The position numbers and the translations under genes were made by a program. Shown here one piece after another: positions 22,516 to 31,461 of a DNA stretch of 64,000 nucleotides. Each line of letters starts with the position of its first letter. The first letter of the stretch is position 1. A model generated the notes under the pieces. That model was not told where the DNA came from. It worked only from the letters and a program-made list of their open reading frames with translations, and searched no databases. Where the stretch lies: positions 411,873 to 475,872 of the forward strand of contig CAKOGP040000113.1 in the NCBI GenBank assembly GCA_933822405.4, given 5' to 3'. Source of the DNA: Cylindrotheca closterium (lineage: Eukaryota; Bacillariophyta; Bacillariophyceae; Bacillariales; Bacillariaceae).

Positions 22516-25128
22516 ATGTCCCTACAAACACCCACGATGCAAGTGTACCCGTTCCACAACGAAGATAGTGATATTGAAGATGCGGGTATCATTGACTTGC
22601 ACAGATCAGATTCGTCGGTCTACTCAGAACAGCCAGAACCTTGGGTTTGCAAAAACTGCTCTTATGTGAACGTTGATGGAAGAAATATATTTTGTGCCAT
22701 GTGCGGAGCAAAGAACGAAAACAAGTTCCGAGACGAAGCGAATGCTGCAGATTCGATGGATTCAGTCTCAGAATATGGCCTCGTCAACAGTGATGTGCGT
22801 TTGTTAGGCAACAATTCTGGCGAAGAAGGCTTCAGAAGTTTTCAGAGAGCACTCAGTGTACCTGCATTGAATTTATCCGGCCAAAGGCCTGGGATGGAGG
22901 ATGACGATTCAGATGGTGAAGCTCAGCCTTTGAAACCATCCACTGGCCAGTCTGCTTATTTGTATCGTCAAGGTGCTGCTAGTAATGGTTTGGAATTTAT
23001 ACCAAATACACCTCAGTCCGACGACTCATCTGTAATGAATGGCAGTGTTTGCTCGAGTGTCGCAACACAGGCATCCATGTCGTCTACAATGGCAAATAGT
23101 GTTGCGTCAAGTACTGCAATGACGGGCAGTGTCGCTTCCAGCACCGCAACGCCTCGCATGTCAAACAAAAAGCACTTGGCATCAGCGATGCTGTCCAGTG
23201 ACAGGCAAATGCAATCGGACATCAGCGTTGCATCGAGCGCTGTAACAGAAAAGGCCTCAAACAGATTACCAATGTCAGTACCATTGGATACCACGGACGA
23301 AGAAATCAATGCTCCATGGGATGTATACGGTGACAGGGCGCATGACGGAAACATCCAAACTTTGAAATCAATGCCGACCAATCCAGACATTACTCAACCA
23401 CGGATGATCAAATCAGGCATCTATTCTATCGATGAGGAACAAAATGCAATTGTCCCCCCTTTCATGCGTGCATTATCTATGCCGATGAGACCTCAGGAAT
23501 CGGACGCACTTTCCACCATCTCAGAACCTCAAAAACCAATTCGTACCAAGGATTGGGATCCCTTGCCCGCTGAATCAGTGGACCTCGAATCAAATCCAAT
23601 TTCAGTCAGACACCGAAAAGAGTCAGAGTCATCACACTATACCGAGAGTACAGCTGGTAGAACATCGACTATGTCCTCGTACAATGATGAGCCTTCTCCA
23701 AAATCGGATGATCCGCAAACGATAATGATGCCAAGAGCCACTGTTGTTCCGCTTCGCCAAAATCGTAGTCCAGAGGGAGGAAACGATGAAGATAGACGGG
23801 ATGAAGTGAATGAAAAGGAGAGGCGTGTTGCGATGTACCTGTTCGGTGCTGGCTCTCTAGTCGTACTCATTTCTTTTGTTCTGATGGTGACACTCATCCC
23901 ATCGAACACACAAAACGCAGATTTTAACCTTCCCTCTTTCGCTTTCACCACTCCACCAAGTGGTCCTGACATGGTTGTTGGTAATTCAAGCGCGAATTTT
24001 GTCCAAACGCAAATACCGTCGCCTGCACCAACACAATCACCGGTGCTAACAGCACCCCCAACAACTACGGTTCCCACCGAAGATAACGGTGCCTTTCTTC
24101 TTGGCGAATTGGAGGGTGTCGAAGATAGCAGAAGGATAGGACACAGTGTATCTCTTGGTGGGATCGACGGAGATGTCGTTGCATTCGTTGGCGCAGGCAC
24201 TGTTGGAATTTCGAAATTTGATACTCGGCATGGAAACTGGTCCTCGATTGAAACCATCGACAGCCTAGAAAGCATCATCCCAGAAACCGCAAAGGTTTCA
24301 TTGTCAACCGAAATGGATAGATTGGCGCTGGCATACAATGGCAAGCTCGAGGTTCACGAATACTCGGCTTCCAATGTGGAGTGGATCCGTAGGCTTGTCT
24401 TGTACGATGGTCTGGCTGAATTCACAATAACTCACACGGTTCTTTCCATGGCGGGTGATGGAATGTTCGTCGCGTTTTTGCAACCTGACTTGGGTCTTCA
24501 AATGATTGATGTGAGAACTTGGACAAGCTATCCTGTTTCCACAACACCCAATCTAGCTATTTTGCAAGTCGAGGTGTCTCTGAATGGCAAAATAATGGCA
24601 GTTTTGACAGAAAATGGAGTAGAATTAAAGGTACCAGACCCATCAGGAGTTTGGGGAGATTTGGTAGAACCAGTCACAGACGTCAAACGAGCTACTGCAA
24701 TTGCTCTATCGGGAAACGGAGAGACACTGGTAGTCACCAGCAGAACACAGACAGTGGTCTATTCCCTAAACGCAGGAGATGATGCAACATCAACTTTCAC
24801 AATTACACAAGGAGGTATCGCACTGTCCATAGATTACGATGGCCAGCTACTTGGGATGGGAATGTCCAATGACATGCTGAACGCCGACCAGACATTCACT
24901 ACCGTCTCTTTGTACCGCAGATCAACTGGCGAACAACCTCCCACCTTCGAATACGAGTTTCTCGAGGACATTCAGCTTGGAGATACGTCTGGAGCTTCGC
25001 TATCTTTGTTGACCACAAAGAGCACTGTTGAAAATAGCACGAAAATAGCTGTTGGTGCACCACTAGATGGTCGCAAGCAGCAAGGAAGTGTCCGACTTTA
25101 CCAGGTTCAACATTTTTCAATAAAATAA
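22516..25128 (+). CDS. RanBP2-type zinc finger transmembrane protein with extracytoplasmic beta-propeller-like domain
   Basis: Single exon, 870 residues from the first ATG of the frame. Order: a RanBP2-type zinc finger (WVCKNCSYVN...FCAMCGAKN, residues ~43-67); ~370 Ser/Thr-rich residues including the short repeat SVASSTA(M/T)TGSVASSTAT; one membrane helix (LFGAGSLVVLISFVLMVTLI, ~441-461); a Pro/Thr-rich stalk (SPAPTQSPVLTAPPTTTVPT); and a ~360-residue C-terminal region of repeated beta strands (GHSVSLGGIDGDVVAFVGAG, VSLSTEMDRLALAYNGKLEV, IALSGNGETLVVTSR). The last resembles the FG-GAP/WD-like propellers common in diatom surface proteins. The finger would be cytosolic and the propeller lumenal or extracellular, as in a receptor-like layout. 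The finger and Ser-rich region recall the protein at 11634-13175. The function is unknown. Confidence 0.75.
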   Translation: MSLQTPTMQVYPFHNEDSDIEDAGIIDLHRSDSSVYSEQPEPWVCKNCSYVNVDGRNIFCAMCGAKNENKFRDEANAADSMDSVSEYGLVNSDVRLLGNNSGEEGFRSFQRALSVPALNLSGQRPGMEDDDSDGEAQPLKPSTGQSAYLYRQGAASNGLEFIPNTPQSDDSSVMNGSVCSSVATQASMSSTMANSVASSTAMTGSVASSTATPRMSNKKHLASAMLSSDRQMQSDISVASSAVTEKASNRLPMSVPLDTTDEEINAPWDVYGDRAHDGNIQTLKSMPTNPDITQPRMIKSGIYSIDEEQNAIVPPFMRALSMPMRPQESDALSTISEPQKPIRTKDWDPLPAESVDLESNPISVRHRKESESSHYTESTAGRTSTMSSYNDEPSPKSDDPQTIMMPRATVVPLRQNRSPEGGNDEDRRDEVNEKERRVAMYLFGAGSLVVLISFVLMVTLIPSNTQNADFNLPSFAFTTPPSGPDMVVGNSSANFVQTQIPSPAPTQSPVLTAPPTTTVPTEDNGAFLLGELEGVEDSRRIGHSVSLGGIDGDVVAFVGAGTVGISKFDTRHGNWSSIETIDSLESIIPETAKVSLSTEMDRLALAYNGKLEVHEYSASNVEWIRRLVLYDGLAEFTITHTVLSMAGDGMFVAFLQPDLGLQMIDVRTWTSYPVSTTPNLAILQVEVSLNGKIMAVLTENGVELKVPDPSGVWGDLVEPVTDVKRATAIALSGNGETLVVTSRTQTVVYSLNAGDDATSTFTITQGGIALSIDYDGQLLGMGMSNDMLNADQTFTTVSLYRRSTGEQPPTFEYEFLEDIQLGDTSGASLSLLTTKSTVENSTKIAVGAPLDGRKQQGSVRLYQVQHFSIK

Positions 25129-25391
25129 GTTAATTGCTATTTCTTTTTAATCCTTTGATTCGTCATTGCATAATGGGTGGGCCAAGATAAAGACACGAGA
25201 TCATCTCAAACATCGGGTAGGTTGCGTTTTCTTTTGTAAATTGGACACACAAAAGGGCCACCATTGCTGCTCGAACCATCTTCTCTACGGGGTAAAACTC
25301 ACAGTCAGCTTCAATGGATGGAGGATACATGGCAGAGGCAGAAGGAGAAACATCAGCAGCTTTGCAAAACCGTATCAGGACAACATTCATT

Positions 25392-25810
25392 CATCCATTA
25401 TCTTGCGTCTGAGTCGTTTTTTATTCGATCCCAAACTGCCTGATCTGCCGCATTGAATCGCTGCTGTATTTGCTGTACACAATCCCTCCCGGTTACAAGC
25501 AGGCGGGCCAGAATGAGGGGATCAGTCTCCTCACGAGCGGCTTCAAACTCTTGTCTAGCTTGCTTTCTTAACCGATAATTCCACGGAATGCCACTTTCGT
25601 CACACCTGCAACAAAAAAGTGAGGAAAGAAGTCGTTAGATGGTTCAGCGGGGAAAGATTGTTGGTAAGACTGCTGAATCTGCAATCAATCGTACCAATGA
25701 AAGTGCTTCGAAGTTCTCAAAATTTCCCGGTAGAGGCTCAAAGCTTCTGTCCGATGTGAGGCCAATTTACTTGCATGTTTTTGATTTGGAATCCATATTC
25801 TCGGCGGCAT
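25392..25810 (-). CDS. LYR-motif (Complex1_LYR) protein
   Basis: Exons 25810-25695 and 25605-25392 (89-bp intron, TTG|GTACGA...TTGCAG|GTG) give 109 residues. The tripeptide LYR sits in ALSLYREILRTSKHFHW, and after the intron the conserved GIPWNYRLRKQARQEFEAAR and DPLILARLLVTGRD follow. This pattern is characteristic of small LYR proteins, which pair with acyl-carrier protein in mitochondria and serve as assembly factors or Fe-S-transfer adaptors. The exact subfamily is uncertain. Each exon alone is too short to stand out as a gene; phase and similarity across the junction support the join. The gene diverges from the broken SNARE. Confidence 0.85.
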
Positions 25811-26230
25811 TGTTGCATGTATTCGTGCAGCTGTTGTGTAGGGAAGAGCAAGACCGACTTCTTTCAACAATCAAATCGAACAGAACAAGTATTGTGAATA
25901 CGACAGTGTTCATTGTTCACTCTTTTCTCATTCCATGTCGGGTGACGGACAAACGTTGAAAAAGAGAAAAGGAGAGAAATGGAAATGAGAAACCAAAACG
26001 GAGTAGTATGAGTGATATCCTTGCATTACGGTGAATAAAGGAGCACGTCCATCAACAGAACACCAACGCAACATATTTGTAAGGTCGTTGGGGAATTGCC
26101 TTCTTGAAGTAGCCGTGATGACATTGATGAAACAGTTTGACACAATGTCAATTGCACGACTGACCATCATTTTCAGACACACCACCCATCGCATCAGAAG
26201 CTACGAACAAAACCGACACAAAAAGAGAAA
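25811..26230. promoter_or_regulatory. Divergent spacer, LYR protein / SNARE remnant
   Basis: 420 bp between the two divergent starts. It presumably holds the LYR promoter. I see no conserved element, RNA gene or additional ORF with similarity. Confidence 0.3.
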
Positions 26231-26788
26231 ATGAAAACTGCACCTTGGCACGACTACATCCTCGAGAAAATCAATGCTGCTGAAAGTTTGATCAAGCCTA
26301 TGTCAGCTATTGCTGGAGCTCATGAACGATCTGCCTCATTGAGAGATGCTGAGGACAAGCTTCAAGAGATCCAAAGAAAGGACTTCCGACAGTTTAAACT
26401 TGAGGTACGACTCGTCAAAGATACAAACGAAAGACGCAATTTCGAGAAAGAATTGTGCCATGTACAAATAAAGCACCAGGCAGTCAAGGGATACTTGGCA
26501 TCAGCGAAGGCTGGAGAGAGTCGCCAGCAACTTTCGATTGGAAATAAAGGGGACCAAGTTCTGGCACAAGCTTCATTGATACAGGATGAAACGTAGAGCT
26601 CGATATCGAACATTAAGCAAATGATCGCAGAATCTAAAAATGTTGGCACCTCATCGTTGGAGGAACTTCACGGTCAACGAAAAGTCATTGAGAAAGTCGG
26701 CAGAGATGCTGACAAAGGCAGTGGCAAACTTTCCAGATCACAGAAACTGATCAAGCAATTTCAGAGAGGAAGAGCATTCTTTCGTTAG
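26231..26788 (+). pseudogene. Qb-SNARE (novel plant SNARE/Vti1-like) remnant with in-frame stop
   Basis: The frame from ATG 26231 runs 121 codons to a TAG at 26594-26596 and then continues in the same frame for 63 codons to a TAG at 26786-26788. The second part reads SSISNIKQMIAESKNVGTSS, then LEELHGQRKVIEKVGRDADK and KLSRSQKLIKQFQRGRAFF. This is the SNARE motif of NPSN/Vti1 proteins, with a Gln at the zero layer (GQR). The first part has the expected N-terminal helical region. The downstream end stops where the membrane anchor should begin. The nonsense codon plus the missing anchor point to a decayed copy; a truncated regulatory protein or stop readthrough are less likely alternatives. No intron that removes the TAG keeps the conserved residues. 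Confidence 0.7.
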
Positions 26789-26894
26789 CTCTGATGGATG
26801 CGAAGTGTTTGATTGATGTGATCGGTCGTGTTTGACAACGGAATGAAGTATTCATTTGATTTGAGCATGCACCTTTAGGTCGAGTATCGTACTA

Positions 26895-28615
26895 CTAGCA
26901 AATCTCCATTTGTTGTTGTTGCCGCAGCGTTCGAAAGGTACCAATCAAGCCAGTGATCAGTCGTCCTATAAATAGACTCACAATTCCCCTCGACCATACT
27001 GTAACCACATCCGTTGCTTGCCGCAACTGCCAAATGGAAATGATTGTTGATATCGTTGTGCCCGCCGCCAATAGCTTGAATTGGTTGCCCCCTACTGCCA
27101 GTGATTCCGTCACCAGTGTCATGCTCACTAACAATTGTTGCCATGCCACTTGGGGCATCAGTGAATGCAAATGTCCCAGAATTGCTTTATCGGATGTGAA
27201 TACTCTCGGTAGAAATGGAGCAGCTCCCAACAGGATCAAGGTGGTCACCAACCCTTGTACAACGGCAAACTTGAACATGTAGGAAATCAGCGATTTCATT
27301 TTCTTTGCTTGTCCCATACACCGACTGATCAAGACTTGAGCCGAAACAGCCACACCATCTAGCATGAGAGCAGAGACCAACCAACAAGACAGTGCGACCT
27401 GGTGGGCAGCAACGTGAGCGCTACCAATACTTTTTCAGCAAGGGAAGCGACAAAAGCAGTGAGACCCCTGTTTGTTGAAAATTTATCACAAGTTTGAACA
27501 AACATTCCCCATCATAATGGTATTACTTACCGTGTGGCACGAGCAGTGGCGTAGGCCCACGCTAATAGAAGACTTCCTTGCTTCAATACCATTGCAACAT
27601 TGGCACCCATGATTGTCTTTATGATTTCCTTTCTGTTAACAACTGAAGTTGCGGATCGCTTTGGTAGCATTCCTCGTTTTCGCAAAAAGTGGAGGTAGGT
27701 CAAAGCAGCAGCAAGCTGTGACAGAGCAGTGGCAGCTGCAGCTCCTTTGACACCCAATCCAAGTGGAAACATTAGAATTGGATCCAGCACCAGATTGATG
27801 AGTGATGCGACCATACTGGCAATTAGTGGGATCTTTGTGTCACCGTACCCTCGAAATGCTCCTTCCGACACAACAATCGCCAAAACAGCCGGTGCCGCAA
27901 ACAGTCGAATATCGAGGTAGGCAATGCCTGGTTTGAATAGTGGTGAATCTCTCGCGATGCCCATCAATCCCAGACACCAAGCTCCCGCAAGTTGTAGCGT
28001 CACCATGACGACGACCCCTAAAACAACCCCAAACGATAGCGATGTATTGACAATTTCTCGCTTTTCCTCATCGGTTGCAGCATTCCCCACAAGCGCTGTC
28101 GTAGCAGCTGTTGTAGCCCGAAACGCATTAAAGGCCAAATGAAATATGGACGTACAAGCTCCGAGTGCTGCAAGTTCAATCGGTCCTACCCTACCCACAT
28201 ACGCAGTATCCACCAAACTGAGCAACGGATCGGCCAGCATGCCAATCAAAGCTGGGACCGCCAGTTTCATTGCTTGTGGAGTCCAATTGTAGGCCTCCAT
28301 TTCTTCTGGAAGATTATTTTCGCCCGGAAATTCTCCCTCAGTTGAACTGAGCTGCAATGATGTGGGATTTTCATGCATTGGTTGATGAATAAGTGAGAAT
28401 GATGGTGTTTTAGTAGTAAAGAATCTTTTGGCTTCTCGATAGTGCAATGATTGTGTTTGGAAAGCCTCCGACCAAGGAAGACTGCACAAAATCAATGTGA
28501 CTAACACCATCATGGTTACGTGTTTTGATCTCCCATTTATTCTCTTTGCAGCAGCTGAATTCATACTTTGGTTCCCAAACATTGTTGGATTGCTTCCTGT
28601 GTTCGATTCATGCAA
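26895..28615 (-). CDS. MATE-family efflux transporter, probably plastid membrane
   Basis: Exons 28615-27531 and 27429-26895 (101-bp intron; junction ATRIGSAHVAAHQVAL) give up to 539 residues. The protein has about twelve hydrophobic segments and MATE hallmarks: LAVPALIGMLADPLLSLVDT, TAYVGRVGPIELAALG, and in the second half VAAHQVALSCWLVSALMLDG. MATE proteins export organic compounds in exchange for H+ or Na+. The N-terminus holds MVLVTLILCSLPWSEAFQTQ, a signal peptide with an ASAF-like site, so the plastid envelope is likely, as for plant DTX46/EDS5-type proteins. Internal ATGs immediately before the signal peptide are better starts than 28615. Its 3' end faces the SNARE remnant. Confidence 0.88.
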
Positions 28616-29998
28616 TCACTCTCCCGTCCCATCTCAATTCTGCGGTCGAAGCAAGGATCCAAGCTTGGAACTTCCTTAGCCCTTTGTGCCATAAATTTGA
28701 CTCAATCGAATACCCTCGAACTCACGAGTCAGAACCAGGAGGAGCAATATTGCAATCAAGATCTAAATAGTTCTAGATAGATTTTATTACTTATGAATCT
28801 CTCGGAAATATGCTGTTTTGCATTTTATTAAGATTTGGTACAATTATACTGTATAATTCTATGGTAAAACCGAATCCCACGAAGTAAGCGGTCCAGCCAT
28901 CGGCTTTCGGTTCACACATTGTGACCCGTGCTTCCTTACTGGTCAATTTTTCTCGACGGGACTTCAGCCGCGCTTCTCCTCCACACGTTTGCAAACTCTT
29001 CGAACGCTTGACGTCACCCAGTCCACACGAACCAACGACAGGTGCAACGGAAATGTGGGTCATCTGAGTAAACGCGGGGCGGCAAAGCAGGATTGAAGTC
29101 GATGCAATCCAGGTGGAGCTTGTTGCGGGGACACCAAGGTAATGATGTTGTTGTAGAGCATGAAACTATTGACAACAGTTGTATACAAAGGAAAAAAATT
29201 CATCAACAAATAGTCAATTGGTAGGTTGTAGGCAAGAGTAGGAAAAAATAAAGGAGCACTACGAATATTTTTACCCAATACTGTTCCGTACACTAGCACT
29301 TCCCACCACCACCATGCTACAGTTATCTATTGATGGGTATCTCTACTTTGCATGCATCCTTCTTCCCTTGTCCGCAACAACAAAGTATGCTGCATTCTCA
29401 ACACATTTTTCATCTGTTGGCCGCAACATAATTCAACTCTCGAAATTCTTTGCTCGTTACTCTAGTCGTTGAGTATTGGAAGATAGTCGTTGAGTATTGT
29501 GAGAACGACTGGAAACGGTCCAAAAATTCAGTATGTTTCCCCAGAACAACGACTTTTACCTCACTTCCCCTTCTTCAATCGGAGGTTTCTTGCTGTAGAT
29601 AAAGTACGAGCCCTACACCATTTTGCTGGTTTGCTTCCGGATTGAGTAATTCCATGGGTGATCAAAATAGCGGTTATGTCTTACGTTTTCCGTTGCGATC
29701 GGTTTTGAACGGATTAAAAAAATAGATGAAAACATATTCATATATAAAGCTTTTGGGTATATTCCAATCGTTTATTTATGTAGGTAAGTCGGATAAAAAT
29801 TGGTCACGCTCAAAGTTTCGCGCCAGTCGCTCCTGTGGGATTTTTCAAATCGGTTTTACGTAGAGTCCTACGAGAAAACCAGATTTTTCCCCGCCGTCCG
29901 AGGTTTGGAATTAGATGGAGTGATCGATCGAGTTTGTGTTCTCTTCCACATCTCACACATATTTCAATTCAACGCACCAAACACCAAAACAAGTAAAG
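28616..29998. other. 1.4-kb intergenic region upstream of the silaffin-like gene
   Basis: No coding frame with family similarity is found; the short ORFs on both strands look random. A direct repeat of TAGTCGTTGAGTATTG occurs at about 29463 and 29485. A TACTGTA-like palindrome lies near 28848. A TATA-like TATATAAA is at 29741-29748, about 250 bp before the silaffin-like ATG. The region probably holds the promoters of the MATE gene and the silaffin-like gene. Confidence 0.35.
29741..29748 (+). promoter_or_regulatory. Candidate TATA box of the silaffin-like gene
   Basis: TATATAAA lies in an otherwise mixed-composition stretch on the coding strand about 250 bp upstream of the start codon. It would imply a 5' UTR of roughly 220 bases. 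It is a position-based guess without experimental support. Confidence 0.3.
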
Positions 29999-30589
29999 AT
30001 GATGAAGTTCGCTGCCACCCTTCTCTGCACTCTCCTCCTTGTTGCCGCCATGGTTCATGCCGAAAGCGCCACAAAGAGAGACGTCTTTGCCGTTGAAGAC
30101 GAGTTCGGTGCTGCCCGACGTGGATTGTTTGACAACCCAGGAATGGACATGGGCATGAGCGGAAAGGGCTCCAAGAAGTCTTCTTCTTCTTCTTCTGGAA
30201 AGGGAGGAAAGGGATCCATGGACTCCGGAAAGGGATCCAAGAAGATGAGCTCTGGAAAGGGTTCCATGGACTCTGGAAAGGGTTCCATGGACTCTGGAAA
30301 GGGATCCAAGAAGATGAGCTCTGGAAAGGGTTCCATGGACTCCGGAAAGGGATCCAAGAAGATGAGCTCTGGAAAGGGTTCTATGGACTCCGGAAAGGGA
30401 TCCAAGAAGATGAGCTCTGGAAAGGGTTCCTCGTCTGGAAAAGGTTCCAAGAAGATGAGCTCTGGAAAGGGTTCCTCGTCTGGAAAAGGTTCCAAGAAGA
30501 TGAGCTCTGGAAAGGGAGGAAAGGGAACCAAGAAGGACAAGATTGTTGACGACTTCCAAGACATTGTCTTCGGATCAATGAGCATGTAA
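29999..30589 (+). CDS. Silaffin-like secreted Ser/Lys/Gly-rich repeat protein
   Basis: Single exon, 196 residues from ATG 29999 (a second ATG follows at 30002). A clear signal peptide (MKFAATLLCTLLLVAAMVHA) is followed by an acidic propeptide-like stretch with RRGLFDNP, similar to the RxL processing sites of diatom silica proteins. A repeat domain of ~125 residues contains seven copies of GKGSKK separated by MSS, SMDS or SSS spacers, then a short acidic C-terminus (KIVDDFQDIVF). Lys pairs spaced KxxK within Ser-rich sequence are the hallmark of silaffins. In those proteins, polyamine-modified Lys and phosphorylated Ser drive silica precipitation in the silica deposition vesicle. The assignment rests on composition and motif, not on homology to a named silaffin. 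Confidence 0.75.
   Translation: MMKFAATLLCTLLLVAAMVHAESATKRDVFAVEDEFGAARRGLFDNPGMDMGMSGKGSKKSSSSSSGKGGKGSMDSGKGSKKMSSGKGSMDSGKGSMDSGKGSKKMSSGKGSMDSGKGSKKMSSGKGSMDSGKGSKKMSSGKGSSSGKGSKKMSSGKGSSSGKGSKKMSSGKGGKGTKKDKIVDDFQDIVFGSMSM
30207..30516 (+). repeat. 45/48-bp coding tandem repeat of the silaffin-like gene
   Basis: Imperfect units encode GSMDSGKGSKKMSSGK (48 bp) in the first part and GSSSGKGSKKMSSGK (45 bp) in the last two copies. Copies are almost identical in DNA, including synonymous sites, which indicates recent expansion. The lack of stops in all frames makes long spurious antisense ORFs here. Confidence 0.85.
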
Positions 30590-31461
30590 ATCTTCTCTTC
30601 TTTCACCTGATCCACTCAAGCACCCGATGGTGGCTGCTCCTTTTGTGGACTCGCAATCGTTGCGAGTCAGAGGAAGCGCGCTCTCTGTTGCTAACCAACC
30701 CCAAATTGTTTTTCACGTAGTAGTATATGATCCAACAGCTGGACCCACGCTATGTGTTTAGAATCCATTATACTATATATAACTGTGTACTAAGTTCCGC
30801 CCGTTCCAAGTTGATACCTACAATACTATTGTGTAGCTGAAACAATTGATTGAATCGTTCATGGTGGCTTATTTTTTATCGGTGTTCTCACTTGTACATG
30901 CACCATTGCTACCCTACAGTATTTGTTGTTTATTCGAATGTCTTTAGCAATACTCAAGCAAGCGGCTGAGGTGCAACTCATGTAGGATAAGAATCTCATG
31001 TAGTTTCACCAGTCACTTGGAATCACACGAACTTTTGAGTCAGTATTCATCAATCGTGGCTTTCCCCTTCGCGTCAGAAAAACTACCGGGCGTATTGACC
31101 ACTACTGTGCCGTTCAGAACTTGTTGATGCATCTTGACGCACTAATTTGTACATCGTTCTATCTCTCTATGGATGACGGAGGTGCAAAACCACAAGGTAG
31201 CTAAATAGTGTGGAGTATCAACTAACATAGCCAGTACCTGGTACCGCACGATACAATGACTGCAATGACTTACTCGGTCGAACACTTGGAGTCACACTCC
31301 AGATGATTCATTCCAGCACATGCCCGATTGACAATTTGCGCTGATGGAGCGGCCAGACGAACGGCAGTCTGTGCTTCCTTCCAAAACAGCTCGTCCGATG
31401 GACGAGCATCCATCTCATCCCTCGCAACAACGCCCATCGGTCTAATACAACTCAAGGAACC
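30590..31461. other. Intergenic region between silaffin-like and cyclophilin-like genes
   Basis: 872 bp. It carries an AT-rich stretch near 30760-30790 and a TACAGTA at about 30914. A minus-strand frame at 31270-31455 has no recognisable similarity. I see no RNA gene or mobile element. Confidence 0.3.

Noticed and set aside
26560..26600. Intron that would remove the TAG from the SNARE remnant
   Set aside because: The only GT-AG choices delete the conserved DQVLAQASLIQDE segment that belongs to the SNARE motif region.
29060..29299. Short minus-strand ORFs in the intergenic region before the silaffin-like gene
   Set aside because: No signal, composition or similarity supports coding; consistent with chance in AT-rich sequence.
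29969..30615. Two long antisense ORFs over the silaffin-like gene
   Set aside because: The tandem repeat contains no stops in several frames, so open antisense frames arise automatically; no independent signal.
31270..31455. Minus-strand ORF of 61 codons before the cyclophilin-like gene
   Set aside because: Too short, no recognisable motif, and overlaps the likely promoter of the cyclophilin-like gene.
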